A DNA stretch of 64,000 nucleotides from Anoplolepis gracilipes (GCF_047496725.1 NC_132979.1:3427501-3491500); one strand, 5' to 3'. Shown: positions 1 through 12,160, counted from the first letter of the stretch. Numbers and translations are program-made. Notes: generated by a model not told the origin, from the sequence alone.

Positions 1-1678
1 AAGCCTTCCTTAACGTTACAGCGGACGAAACACTATCTCTAGTATTTTATGTGTGTCTAGTGTATTTATGTAAAACAAAATTAACAGTTTATAAACTTTG
101 TAACGTGCTTTTCGAACTACACTCTCGACAATTTTACGTGTGAAATTTCATGAAATTTAAATTTAAACATTTAAGATATAAGTTAACATGACGTTTTGAT
201 CCGTTTACTGTTTTTATGTCGCGCGTTATGATAAAATATCCAGTACTTGAAATTAAGTCAATTCTCTCTTATCTCGACATATTATATATGTATATATGTA
301 ATATATAATAATATATTACTTTGAACTCTCTCCCTCCCTCTCTCTCTCTCTCTCTTTACGCGCAATTTATTCACATCACGACAATTTCCCATATAAAGAT
401 TACATTTTTCAATCCCATGTGAGAAATTATATTTTCCCATATAAAAGATTACATTTTTTGTACAGAGAAAAATGTGATTTTTCATACATCGTACGTGTGT
501 TGAAAAAATATATTAAATTTCCTATTTCATTGAATTCACGAGACAATTTCATCGAAATCGGAAAGATGATTAGTTTTTGCGTGGAAGCGCAGCTTCCATG
601 ATTTTTATTCTATAGAATTATCAAAGGCAGTATTTGTTCGTTTGCGTCAATATACGAAATGTGCCATTGAAATTCCGTTTTTTGTTTTGTTGTAAAGTAT
701 ATATATATACATACTTTCATTGCAATTCGAATCAATCCATTGATCTCCCGCATGAATCTGTTCTTTTTATTTATTATAGAAAGCACGGAGTTTTAATCCA
801 ATTTATAATCTAAATTGAGCAGAATACTATCTCTATATCTACAGATTATCACAGAGTAAAAATCGATTTCGATTGGACGAATATGAAATTGTCATTCAAA
901 AATAATACGACAGAGGCGAGACAGCACGAGTCTATCAAATAATTGACTTGACTGTTATTTTTTTTTTTTTTTTTGTAACTATAAATAGTATCAACCGACA
1001 ATAGAAAGAAAAACTCGTCGCGTTAAACTTTCACGATATGTTTCTTTTATTTTGACAACCGGCGTCGTGTTTGTCAAACCTTGACCCTTTCGGCCGCGTG
1101 TTTACTCCACGGTCGCGGCGTCCGATCGGATTATATCTGCCGGCACATCCGGAATCGAGAAGCAAAACGGACAGGAAGGACGACAGCTCATCGCGTCGAG
1201 AGTGTTTTCGAGATAAGTTTGCGCGAAACCGCATGCGGACGGCGCGCATCAAGAGGAAATGCTTTCGGTTTATTAGCATGCCGCATAAGTTAACCAACGA
1301 GTTGACGACCCGCGTCGTGACGCGCCGCGCCGAGTTTCCACTGAAAGGCAGATAATTGCATGTAGAAGCATCGACGGACCGCCTGCAGCTCGCGTTAACG
1401 CTCTTGAAAGCGGACTTATCTCGCTAACATTCGCACGCGCGGTCCATAATGAATTACTCGAGTCCAACGTCAATCGTTTCGAATCGTTGCTCTCTTATGG
1501 CGAAAGCAACACGCGCAATAATTTAGAGATTTAGCGAATAAAATATTTTATTCGAAAAGAGAGAGAAACGGTATCATTCATATAATATTTATTTTAATTG
1601 AAAATTTAAAATATTTTTATCGCCTTTTTTTTTTTTTTTTTTTGTTACAATAAAAGAACGCATATTTTTCACGTAATA

Positions 1679-2205
1679 GGATAAACTCGGGTAAGATGGC
1701 CATAGTTTTTTTAAAATGCAAAAAACATACTTTTATTTTTGTTATTTTTTGAAGCTTCAATTACGTAATATTATCGAAATTAAAAGGAAAATATTTAATA
1801 GAAATTTTATATTATCAGAATAGTACAACGTAAGCATTGGCCATCTTACCCAACTTTTAAGGAAAGATGGCCATAATATTTAGAAAAAAAAATAATGAAA
1901 ACGAAAATAAAAAAATTATAGGTCATATAACAATTTACATATCTTTATAATATGTCTAACGTCGATTACGATAGCTTAACTGTCATTTATTCGACGTTAT
2001 AACAGTTTTTAATGGACAAATGAAAAACTTTGCAGGTAGTCAAAAGTAAAAATATGATATAAGATTCACAATATCGTTATTTCGAATAATGTAAGCACAT
2101 AAACTACTTTAAATATCGATTATCTTTGATAATGACTAAAAAAGCACACTAGGTAGCGATTATTGAAAAAATTACAGCCTATGGCCATCATACCCTAGTT
2201 TAGCC
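1679..2205. mobile_element. Non-autonomous DNA transposon (MITE) with TGGCCAT-type terminal inverted repeats, copy 1
   Basis: The ends at 1679-1704 and 2180-2205 are 26-bp inverted repeats with 3 mismatches; the inner part reads TATGGCCATC. The TGGCCAT motif recurs inside, near 1838-1853 and 1866-1875, in opposite orientations. There is no open frame long enough for a transposase, so the copy must depend on an enzyme from elsewhere. A second, 3'-truncated copy lies at 40776-41090 with long stretches of near identity, which confirms an interspersed repeat. I could not settle the target-site duplication, so the superfamily is left open. Confidence 0.75.
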
Positions 2206-2893
2206 TACCTCCTTGGCTTTACAAGAAACAAATTATTATTTAACTTTAATTTATAATGTCGCGATATAAAGAACTCGATTCTAGGGTATTATTGAGAAAC
2301 TTATATCTATATATATATATATATATCCCGGTTGAGATTTGACAAATTGAGATATGGTGCTCTGCACCGGTAGTTCAATAAATTTCTATCGAACAGAAAT
2401 CTAGATAGCGGCGGCCGGCGCAGTAATTTGCACGGCTTTGGCTACCTTAGACAGTCAGCATCGAATGGAATCGTGCGGTCGCGCGGCAACGACCAAGTTC
2501 CATTCGTCGTTTGGGAAACTCGCGGTAAATTCGGCAGCTCGAAACCCGTTTAAATTGTGAAATTATTGGCGCCGAAGGTCATCACCGGCAATCCGGCTTT
2601 GAAGCAAATCGGATTGGAGTCAAGCGACGCGGTTTCAGATCATGTTATATTTAAATTAGCCGGCAGCGTTAAAGCTATCGCATGAGAACCGTTTAACGAT
2701 TTCCGCGTGAACGTATTTTACTTTATTTTATCGCCTATTTGCGATCTTATCCTCGGTTCAATGATTTAATATGATAAATTATCGAGTTTTTAAAGTTCCA
2801 TTTATTTCCACGATGGTTCTTTATTTCCGAACAGCAGAAAATCGGAAAAGAATATTTTCTCTTTTACACATACACATATATACAAATTTATAT

Positions 2894-2896
<3 letters not shown>

Positions 2897-2946
<50 letters not shown>
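2897..2946. repeat. (TA)n microsatellite
   Basis: This is an uninterrupted alternating AT run of about 50 bases in the Trim9 intron. The short open frame across it is an artefact of the repeat. Confidence 0.95.
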
Positions 2947-2949
<3 letters not shown>

Positions 2950-3630
2950 CAGATTTTTCTTCTATCTATTTTATTCGAATTTCTTATGTATTTAATTTTA
3001 ATTTATTTATATACGACTTCTTTTACAACTTCTTTCTTATTTATAAAACTACCGTTGCTCCTAAAGTGACTCGCAAACGAACTTTGTCGACTCGAAATTT
3101 ATAAAGTTAAATATGTTTTACCTAAATCCTTTTGTTCGAAAATGCGGAATGTTTACTACTTATTTGGAAAACTTGCTAAGTGTGTACAAAGTTCCATCAA
3201 AGTGGGAAATTCCGAGATTGAAAACTTTTCTTAAACAGGTACAACATTTATAATCTGCTTATAACTTTATTCTTACGAGTCAACTTTAGTTTGTAAGTTT
3301 TATCATATTCTCTTTATGAATTTATTCGTACTTATGTTTCAGCACACGATTACTAGTGTGATATTTTTCGTTCTCTACACTGTGTTCAAGAAGAAAAATC
3401 GATTTTAAATCAAGTGAAAAATCTATTTATTTAATAACTAAATCTCTATCGAGTCATATCGAATATTAGAATTAATTTCAGTTTCCGTTACCACTCGAAA
3501 TTAAATGACATTATTAAATCCAGCATATTATACTTTACTCTCGCGTATCCACATTTACACACATACATATACACCGTCACAGTTACAGCAACATGGAGCG
3601 CTACTTAAACGTCGACGTACGTATTTCCAG

Positions 3631-3803
3631 CACCCGGAGCGCCTTTACTGATCCCTGAAGAGTGTAGTGCCGAAAACAACAGCGTCACCGTTGCCTGGCA
3701 GCCGCCACCTGGGCATGGAATTATAGGCTGTGCCGGACAGAGAGGCCCCGCTATCGAGGGATACCTCTTGGAGTTGGACGACGGCTGCGGCGGGGAGTTC
3801 AGG
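3631..3803 (+). CDS. Trim9: Trim9 exon: first half of FN3 domain
   Basis: This 173-nt exon follows the acceptor GTATTTCCAG and ends at AGG before the donor GTGAGT. It encodes residues including VTVAWQPPP and GYLLELDDG, the N-terminal half of a fibronectin type III domain. The order FN3 then SPRY, with the phrase LELDDG just before the next exon's EVYCGRET, is characteristic of TRIM9/TRIM67 (class I TRIM, RING-B-box-coiled coil-COS-FN3-SPRY). TRIM9 is a neuronal E3 ubiquitin ligase; in Drosophila and mammals it works in netrin/DCC-dependent axon guidance and synaptic vesicle exocytosis. A stretch GHGIIGCAGQRGPA looks longer than the vertebrate loop. The exon ends in phase 0. The N-terminal catalytic part lies upstream of the window. 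Confidence 0.93.
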
Positions 3804-6800
3804 GTGAGTAAACACATCCGCCTATATCCTCAAGAAATTGTACTCCGCGTTTTGTCGTAGAACCCGGTGGCATCGGAGACGCCCGGCTCGAATCTCTCTC
3901 TCTCTTGAGATTTCGGCCCCGCGAATTTCTCGATGACACTTTACGCGTTGGGATCCTTCATCGCGTTTCTCGTTCGTTTCTTTGTCGACGCGACGGACGT
4001 CCGGCTTCGGCGTTTCTTTCTTTGCCGAATGCTCTCCTTCGGTCGTGTCATCCCGTCGACGATGACGGTGATACGGCTTTGTCCAACAATGGGACACTTC
4101 AACGTTCTCACGATATTTTCCGTAGAATTGTTCCGGCTCGGACGAGATGATACGCGGCGACCGGCTGGCGTTAAATAATATTTGACGTTTGTTATTTTTC
4201 CCACGGGAATTTTCAAAGTGTTAGTTTTATTACACTTGTAATCGGTGAATATTTTTTATCAATTTTATCACAATTTTTTCCTTTGTTTTTTTTTTATTTT
4301 TTAGAATGACGAATCGATCCTTATCCGTTTAACATAGAGATTCGTGATGTAAATTAAATTTAATATAAAAAACTATTGAAATTGTAATAAAATACTAGTT
4401 TTATTGGAAGTGCTGCGAAAGTGTCCACTTGTTTCACTTCTCGAAAAGTAAGGATGGAGTTTCCTTGCGTTCTGAAAGAAAGTTGCTCGTACTACAAAAA
4501 TAGTAAAAAAAAAAAAAGACAAGATTGTACGTGGCAGGATTCTCAAAAAGATCACTTGTACATGTTGAACTAAACGTGACGGTGTAAACCGAGAGAAAAG
4601 AGATGTAAGTTTTTCTATACCCGATAAAACTACCTTTTCTTTCGATCATTCTTTTTTCTTTTTTTAGAACGCGTATTTAAATACAAAATTAATTTTTTCT
4701 AGAGAATCTTTTTTTCTAAATTTTATTAAATAATTGTACATATATTTCCTTGATTGTAATTCTGTTAAATGATGTGAAAACTTTCTTGACGTTTTATGTT
4801 TAATGTGTGTGTTAGAAGACTGCTTGTTATTACTTCCTTGAATTACGAAATATATACGCGCACAATTTTATTACTATCGTATAATACATACTTTGCCTCA
4901 AATTTTATTGCTACAATACGATACTTTATACTACACGCAATCACATTGAAATGTACTTCACCGGCAGATTCCCGGACATTTAATAAAACCAGAGAGTTCA
5001 AATGCGTAAAAAGCTACCTTTCAATTCTACCCCGGAAGAATAATATCGGCTATATTATGTGACACTGAAACGCGGAGCGGAATCAGAAAAAAAAAAAAAG
5101 ACAGGATTATAAAGTCCCTTTCGATGGAAATTTCTTTCGCGTGCTCGCGAAACGAATATCAATCGCCTATAAAGTTTATACCTTCCGTGGAAATTTTTGT
5201 TACGAGAGTCGCGAATAAAGGATCTCTTCAACCACGTATTCGTTTGCAGTGCATTTCCGGCTTGGCGAGATTGTTCGTCGCACTTATTCTTGGATCGGGC
5301 TTTGCTCAGCTGAACGCCGTCTTTCGCGTTTTATTGATCGTAAACGTGGGTGGCAACGGGCACCCTCCCGAAAAAAAAAAAAAAACGCGGTAACGATTAC
5401 GGCTAATAACTCAGCCTAAATAGCGCGCCCGAACCGCGGTATAAAAGTCGGGGATTAAAAGGCAGTCTCGCGGAGCGGATTCATGGCGTAAGTTTGAAAA
5501 ATTTGGGAATTAGTGCGGTGAATGAAGGCAGTTTTAACGCGCTACATTAACCCGCAGCATCCAGAACCGGCCGATAAGATCTCTAATTGTCTGTATGATA
5601 AGGAAATTGCATGTAATTAATAACATCGTAAATTTTTCTCCCTTCACGCGTATAAGTACATCTACAATCATATAAATTTTGTTTAAATACATTATTTTTT
5701 TCTTCTCCGAAAGAAATGCTCGGCATTTAAGGGGCGTTAATTGAAATCCGCAATTTCAAGATATCCGAGCTTATACGTGAGAAATGAGCGAGCCTTTCGG
5801 GCGATGGCAATTATTAATTGCTGGCGGCGATATCGCTTCGTTCATTAGAAGTTTTTATCAAATGACGGCAGTTCGAACCGTCGAACTGCAACATAATCCA
5901 CGATATTAATGTGAGGCATTCTATCGATGGACGCAGAGTTTTATGGAGTTTTGTCTTCCACCATTGCAAAAGGAAAAAAATTGAACAAAGTGGAAAGGTT
6001 AATTGATACATTATAAAGATTAGTCTTTCTCGTACGAAGTTGGTTTTAAATATCATTAATTTAATTCTTGTAAATATTTACACGCTACGTGAAAATGATA
6101 GATTTAAATAAAACGGACTAATTTTAATCGAGAGAATAATTATACTTTTTTATTTTATCAATATCAGATGTATATTAATTTTATAATATATGTATAAATT
6201 TCGCAATAGGTTCAGTCAAGCTAAATTACACATTTGTAATGTTATAATATTAAAACAGTTTTATCTGCGAGATTACACTGATCCTCAGATTTTCGTAAAG
6301 CTTTCATTCTCGAAATGATCCGCGTAGAGGAACATAACGTATGTATTAAATCCGCAGCAAAATCGACTGTACGTACATTGGCCTCATCGCATGTCAAATA
6401 TATATATGAATATCGTTCGCACAAACTTCAGGTAGGGCTTGTAAATCGCGTGTCTAAATTTTCATGCTTTGTTAATAATGCACCCGGCGGCGTTGGCGAT
6501 ACCCGGTGTTCGTTAACGAACGGAGCGATACCGCGAATATAAATCGTCCTCGTTGCCGGCGCTCTCCTCGTTCTTCCTCTGCCTATCCTTGCCCAACTGG
6601 TGTCGCCAGTCCTCCTGATGGCCATCGGGATCGCACGACCCTCTCCTCTCATCCCTCTTCTTTTAATATTTAAATCGAGCTCGTTCGCGTGCAAGTACAA
6701 CGCCTCGGGTTTCCCGGTCTCTGGTTTCCGTTTTCTCGTAGTTCACTTCACCGTCGGTCCTACGTTCCTGCGGGATCGTCCTTCAAGCTTGCGGCGGGAA

Positions 6801-7836
6801 TCTCCTTTGACGGATAAGGCTCGAGTTCACCGGCAGATTTATACTAATCTTCTCTAGGATTAATTTCATTTATGTTTTATGCGTTATTTTATTTAATGAA
6901 TATGTGCAAGATATATAAGTCTGCTTTTTTATTCTTGAGAAAGATTTATAACTTTTTTCACATGCTCTATATCTACATTTTTATTTTAATTTCTCTATTA
7001 TATTATATTTAGTGTATATATCAAGGTATTATAATTAAATCCCTTGTACAATATTATAGTAGAGATGTTTAGTAATTTTCAAATTTTTAATAATTTTTAT
7101 AATTATTGTTTCTCTGTATTTTTGTTATATTTTTAGACATATCTATATAAAAAAGGAATAAACAAAATTGTATTAACGGTGTCAAGAAGAAAAAAATATC
7201 TAATCGAAAGAGAATTGCGTTTGAATCGTATATTTCCCTAGTAAAACCTTTTTTTTTTCGGCGTAAATCTGATAACATATCTTGGCTTGTTTATCAATGG
7301 CTTGTGCAATCGATGCGAGCTTGACATTTCTTTTAAGAACATTTATTTATTGAAATTTGGATGACAGGTAAACTCTGCTTGTTCTCGTTGATCTATCATC
7401 GCAACTATACAATGCTCGTTTACCATAGAATAGAACATTTCGACCTGTTTTAATCATTATTCGATATATAAAAGTCAATCTTGATATTTCTTATCATATT
7501 TCTAAATAATTTATTTTTATATATTTTTAAGCACATATTTCTAATTTAATATCACTATTTTATTATATTTAACATGTTTCATACACACATTTATGCGCAA
7601 AGACAATTTTTTTATTTTAAAATTTCATATATTTTCACATTGTATTATATATACACACATGTATAAATTATATTTTGCGTTTCTTGAAAAGTAAGAATTT
7701 TGAAATAATATTATTTTTAAAGTAATTAATTATTCTCGCCAAAACATTATTCCTTCTCTCAAGTAACGGCATAAATTATTCGAATCCAGTTGCAAGCCGC
7801 AAATTCACGAATGTTCATTTGAAATCTGATTCGCAG
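3804..7836 (+). other. Trim9: Trim9 intron
   Basis: This intron of about 4.0 kb is bounded by GTGAGT at 3804 and TTCGCAG ending at 7836, joining phase-0 exons. It is mostly AT-rich, with GC-richer patches near 3840-4180, 5100-5560 and 6480-6860. In the last patch a 14-bp palindrome GTTCGTTAACGAAC lies about 30 bp before a TATAAAT, which might belong to an internal promoter. I see no exon with recognisable protein homology. All open frames here are short and overlap on both strands. Confidence 0.8.
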
Positions 7837-7975
7837 GAAGTGTACTGCGGCCGCGAAACTATCTGCACTGTGGATGGACTGCACTTCAACTCGCTCTATA
7901 ATGCCAGGGTGCGGGCCTTTAACAGCGCCGGCGAGGGCGAGTACTCGGAACTGATCGGCCTTCAGACCGCGGAGG
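7837..7975 (+). CDS. Trim9: Trim9 exon: second half of FN3 domain
   Basis: This 139-nt exon follows the acceptor TTCGCAG and ends before GGTGAG. It encodes EVYCGRETICTVDGLHFNS, then YNARVRAFNSAGEGEYS and ELIGLQTAE, the C-terminal half of the fibronectin III domain including the conserved tyrosine and the NSAGEGEYS turn. In-frame joining to the preceding exon (…GGEFR | EVYCG…) and to the next (…TAE V AWFSW…) fixes both splice junctions. The exon ends in phase 1. An acceptor-like T-run of more than 20 bases begins just past the donor (about 7994-8023) but lies inside the intron. Confidence 0.95.
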
Positions 7976-9074
7976 GTGAGATTCTACATTTCTTCTTTTT
8001 TTTTTTTTTTTTTTTTTTTTTTTCACGGTTTCCTGGGCCAAATGCGCGGAGGCCTCGGCTGGAAAACCGGCATCGGTGTCGCGTGGAAGACGGACGGTCG
8101 TAAGCGACGTCGATTTTCCAACCGCGCGTGTTCCTCTTTTTTTTTTTTTTCGCGGCACGATCGCGTGATCGATGAGATGGACGGCGAACGCACAGAAACG
8201 ACCCGCGATAGAATACCCGCCGTGTGACGCTTGCGGAATAATGCGGGCGACAATTACAAATGACTCGCATTTTTATCTTCGCATGTTTCGGATACGGATT
8301 CTCGAGAAATTTCGTTTGATTTTATTATTATTGCAAGTCTATTACACAAGTATTTGAATTTTTTAGGAAAATTAGATGCTATTTATATAGATTTTAGATT
8401 ATCTTTTAATTTTGAATGGTGAAATCGATTAATAGCGCGAATATTGAATACTCATTTGTTATTCAAATTAGAATTTTTAGATTGCATTATTTTGGAATAG
8501 TTTTTCATCAAAACCGGATCTATTTTTGCGCTGATTATACCTATAGCATATATTTTTCTCTCTAGATGAGATATTAATTACGTAATAAAATTGTTGGGGA
8601 AAATAAGAAATTCATTTTTTTCTTACATCTTTGAATTAGTAACTTGTAATACTCGCTGGGTGAAAGTTAAATATGAAATTTTGACAATCTCATACGCGTT
8701 ATAACAAATTCTATAAAAAAATCTTAAAAGATTTAACACGTTACGTAAATATAAAATATAAAATGTCTCCCCTTTCCACTTTAGATTTCGTAATCGCGTC
8801 ACGTCGACCTTCGACGTATCAAATTCTTAAATTATTTAGCGGCATAGAAAATCCAGGTTTTCCTCCTCCACATCGTTCCTCGTTTCCCATTAAGATTCCA
8901 CAATCCCGTCACGTCGTTATTAACATCGAGTGCAGCGGTGATGTCGAATTCCCAATAACCCGGCACTTCGATACCCGGCGCTCGTGTAACGCCAAGCGTG
9001 CAGTTCGTTAAGCACGCTTGCGGATCCGTATCCGCGGAATATTAATCGCAGCTACATCCTCTCTGGTCTCGCAG
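7976..9074 (+). other. Trim9: Trim9 intron with T-tracts
   Basis: This intron of about 1.1 kb runs from GTGAG to GGTCTCGCAG. It carries two long T homopolymers (around 7994-8023 and 8136-8150) and a GC-rich stretch between them. No coding signal supports an additional exon. Confidence 0.85.
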
Positions 9075-9305
9075 TGGCGTGGTTTTCGTGGGCCACCGGC
9101 GCGTCCGGCATACCGCAGGAAGTGTCCATATCGGAGGACGCGATGAGCGCGTCCTGCGAAGGCTACGAGCACCGCGTCGTCCTCTCGAGCGTCGGTTTCT
9201 CGCGAGGGGTCCACTACTGGGAGCTGACTATCGATCGATATCACAGTGACACCGATCCGGCCTTCGGCATCGCTCGGGCTGACGTATCGCGCGATCAGAT
9301 GCTAG
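9075..9305 (+). CDS. Trim9: Trim9 exon: N-terminal half of SPRY domain
   Basis: This 231-nt exon follows TCGCAG and ends in CTAG before GTAAGT. It encodes VAWFSWATGASGIPQ, then VSISEDAMSASCEGYEHRVV and VGFSRGVHYWELTID, the start of a B30.2/SPRY domain. The RGVHYWELTIDRY segment is the conserved core strand, and DPAFGIARADVSRDQMLG leads into the next exon. In class I TRIM proteins the SPRY domain binds substrates and partners; for TRIM9 these include the DCC/frazzled pathway and SNAP25. The split glycine codon (G|GT) joins in phase to the 10548 exon. Confidence 0.95.
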
Positions 9306-9335
9306 GTAAGTTGCTCCAACGTTGCTCTCTTTCTT

Positions 9336-9396
<61 letters not shown>

Positions 9397-10547
9397 CTCC
9401 TCCTCCTCCTCCTCCTCCTCCTCCTCTCTGTTCTTCGGTCTTTCTCTCTGAAAAAGGAGAGGAAGGTCGTGCCGTTTATCCAGCGCCAATGAAATATTCA
9501 TGTGTACACCCCGGAGATTCCTTGATTTGTTCGGAAATTTGGTAGCGAAAGACGTATGTACCATGTTTTCCTTGTATTTCTCTCTCCTTTTATTTTTTTT
9601 ATACCTATATCGTTCTGCTTGAAAGAAAGCGTTGACCGAGAGATTCGATCGAGAGCAAAAAGCGCGCGATTGCGTGTAACATACTAATAAAAGAGAAGGA
9701 TACTTTAATCCTTGGACATGTAGAAACCAGGTCAATGCTCTTAGAACTGATGAAACCCAAAGAACCGCGCTTAGCCTAATAAACTTAACGAAAATGTATG
9801 GAATAGGAAATGTACGATATATCTCACGTTTGTATATATCAATAATAATGATTTGCTTGATGTATTTGAATTATTTCGAACGAGTAGAAAAATATAATAT
9901 AAATATATTTATAGGAAATTATTATTATTATTGCTATTACAAAATTTAAATAATTCTCTTTCAAAGCATCATATTTTATTGCATAACGCGAGAGAAATAA
10001 TTATTTCAACTGATTACGCAAAGTCTCTTTGTGTCTAAAGAAAAATATTTACAATATTTATTTCGGTTTCGTAAAATCACCTACATATTTTCCATGGAAT
10101 TTCGATTAACATACAGATAAATATTGATATGAATATTACTTCATATTAACAGATTTATAATTCAGTAAGAGAGAAAAATAATTTGTGTAAAAATTCTTTA
10201 TTTAAAATACATATTAAATTTTATTTAAAATTTTTTTTCACATTCTATCCATCTTTGTTCTTAACATTGTAGTATTTATTCATTTACGTGATAATGAAAC
10301 TGAATTTTTCTCCTCTTTTGCTCCAAGCTAAAGATTGGCTCAATTTTCATTTATAACTTAGTAGGAGAAAAATAATTTATGTAAACATTTTAATTTCAAA
10401 CATACTTCTACGCATTTTGCATGTCTTTGTGTCTAACATTCTAACATAACTTATTCTGTCATTTACGTGATAATGAAATTCAATTCCTCCTGCTTTCCTC
10501 GAAGTTGCAGGTCAGCTCGCGCAATTTCCCGAATCGTCTGTTTACAG
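9306..10547 (+). other. Trim9: Trim9 intron with long CT/CTC microsatellite
   Basis: This intron of about 1.24 kb runs from CTAG|GTAAGT to TTTACAG|GTAAGG. Immediately after the donor lies a long pyrimidine tract. The rest is AT-rich and featureless to me. The acceptor is directly followed by GTAAGG, which re-creates a donor-like sequence at the exon junction. Confidence 0.88.
9325..9427. repeat. (CT)n/(CTC)n compound microsatellite
   Basis: About 100 bases of alternating CT pass into CTC triplets, only about 20 bases past a Trim9 splice donor. The serine/leucine and glutamate/arginine open frames across it on the two strands are repeat artefacts. Confidence 0.95.
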
Positions 10548-10876
10548 GTAAGGACGACAAGGGCTGGAGCATGTACATAGACCGACAACGGTCGTGGTTC
10601 ATGCACGGTGGCGGTCACGCGCAACGCACCGAGGGTGGCGTCCAGCAGGGCTCGACCGTCGGTGTTCTCCTCGACCTGGATACCACGCATACATTGCGCT
10701 TCTTCGTCAACGATCAGCCGCAGGGCGGTGTCGCGTTCCGCGATCTCTACGGCGTCTTTTATCCGGCGATAAGTCTGAACCGAGGCGTCACCGTAACCCT
10801 TCACACCGCCCTGGATGTACCGCGTCATTTGCTCGCGCTCCACGAGGAGTATGTTAGCGATATGGTTCAGAGCTAG
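10548..10876 (+). CDS. Trim9: Trim9 terminal coding exon: C-terminal half of SPRY domain
   Basis: This exon follows the acceptor TTTACAG and ends at a TAG stop (10874-10876). It encodes KDDKGWSMYIDRQRSWFMH, then GVLLDLDTTHTLRFFVND, DLYGVFYPAISLNRGVTVTL and HTALDVP, the complete second half of a B30.2/SPRY domain with the usual LDLD and FFVND strands. About 20 residues ending in YVSDMVQS follow the domain. After the TAG the same frame remains open to a TGA at 11024-11026 (listed separately). The antisense open frame 10463-10843 is a shadow. Identification as TRIM9 is strong from the FN3-SPRY order and the exon-spanning continuity. Confidence 0.95.
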
Positions 10877-11026
10877 GGGTATCTCAATGTCCTGAAGAAA
10901 GGCCTGCCGCAGGAGATCGGTTCGTCCTTAGGCTCGACCGTTTGTGTCAGTGACAGATGCAGGGACTTCGAGTCGGGCCAGCTGCTGGAAAAGATTGTTG
11001 AGGAGAGCCCGGTCGATGTTAATTGA
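10877..11026 (+). CDS. Possible Trim9 C-terminal extension (stop-codon readthrough candidate)
   Basis: Directly after the Trim9 TAG, in the same frame, 49 sense codons run to a TGA followed at once by a second TGA. The predicted residues start GYLNVLKKGLPQEIGSSLGS and include VCVSDRCRDFESGQLLEKIV. Codon use is coding-like: most third positions are G or C, unlike the AT-rich surroundings. Three explanations are open: translational readthrough of TAG-G, a base error or mutation that created the TAG, or chance in a GC-rich 3' UTR. I recognise no domain in it. Readthrough of brain-expressed genes is well documented in insects, but nothing in this sequence proves it here. Confidence 0.4.
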   Translation, partial: GYLNVLKKGLPQEIGSSLGSTVCVSDRCRDFESGQLLEKIVEESPVDVN

Positions 11027-12159
11027 TGAAGAGATCGCTCTGAGAATGCCTAATATGATTGTTCGTAGTCTCGGTTTTTTTATCATCTAGCTCGGTTCGA
11101 CGTGTCTGAAATCGCCTCGAAATGTCTCCGCGATATCGACGTGAACTTTGACTTTTACGCCAAACTGTGCGGCGGCACGAAAGCGGTTCGATTTTCTGGG
11201 GACTCTCAGGGCACGCAATATTCCCTCCGAATATTTGGCGATATTTTGCAATTATTCGACAATGTATTTTGCGAGTACAGCGAGTACATTTTATGTCATA
11301 TCCGATTTATTAGAAATAAGAGTTTTTGATCTTTTACGTGTACAATTCAGAATACAGAAGTGTATTGTCTTATTGAGAGTGTTAATCCGAGTAGGATTCG
11401 TCTCGCGTTACTCGCGTTACTCTGAATATAAGCGGGATCCATGAGAAATGACAATTCAACAGGTCCGGAAACTTCGGCGAGAAGATTTGAGCGAGGGTAG
11501 CGCGTGGAGCATTTTGGATCCAGTTTTCGAGAAACTAAAACTTCGAGACTTTAGTTGGAAAACGGGACTATTTTTCCGTTTCGTTCGCACGATCAATAAT
11601 CGCACTAAACCAGAAACCATCGAGATAATATTTCAATCGAGAACGCAGACATTTAAAATATATATATATATAACATAGGGTAAAATCACTCGAAGAGTGA
11701 GAATCCACTTTATTTTGAAGACTTAATGAGACTGAAGTAATTTACGCACACACGTCACGCAATCCATAAATAATACCTCCCGTCAGGAGGTCAAGAGAGC
11801 CGAGCTAAAGCTCCCTCCGTTCAAGATCGGTACATTTTCTATTTATAGCGCGCGCTATACAAAAGCGAAGCAAAGAAAATATTTTTTCCTACACATTTCC
11901 CGAACACGGTTCTTCGTTCATCTCGGAAGATTACGAAGACTTAACGCACTTTTCAGAGTTTGATGCGCTATACAATCGACTACAATCTAGAAATGTATGT
12001 ATTGGTCGGAGAAATTGCTGGATACTTAAACTGAAAGAGTTGATCCTTGGAAGCAAGGAAACGTCCATTAGCAAATAGCCAAGTATCGTTGCTGACAAAC
12101 TTTCGTCGAGGACCGTGTTTGAGTAGGAACGATCAATCGGTCGGTTCGACAAATCACGT

Positions 12160-12160
<1 letters not shown>

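Larger units (their letters stand above)
1..3630 (+). other. Trim9: Trim9 intron (partial, 5' end outside window)
   Basis: This stretch precedes the first visible Trim9 exon, which opens at a TTTCCAG acceptor, so it is most simply the 3' part of an intron. I looked for the RING, B-box and coiled-coil exons of Trim9 here and saw none. It contains a CT-rich tract near 325-355, a non-autonomous DNA transposon at 1679-2205 and a TA microsatellite at 2897-2946. The GC-richer patches near 1060-1480 and 2400-2700 carry open frames in several phases but no recognisable domain. Whether they are regulatory is unknown. Confidence 0.6.

Noticed and set aside
2466..2510. GAATGGAA…TTCCATTC hairpin in Trim9 intron
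   Set aside because: 8-bp stem with a loop of over 20 bases is expected by chance in 64 kb.
5869..5890. GCAGTTCGA-ACCG-TCGAACTGC hairpin with GTTCGA, tRNA-like
   Set aside because: No acceptor stem, D-arm or anticodon arm around it; only a small palindrome.
6508..6521. GTTCGTTAACGAAC palindrome before a TATAAAT
   Set aside because: Too short to be significant by itself; no transcript start or gene follows within the Trim9 intron.
9295..9735. 146-codon open frame antisense to a Trim9 exon edge
   Set aside because: Its Glu/Arg repeats are the reverse of the CT microsatellite.
10463..10843. 126-codon open frame antisense to the Trim9 SPRY exon
   Set aside because: A shadow of the strongly supported plus-strand exon.
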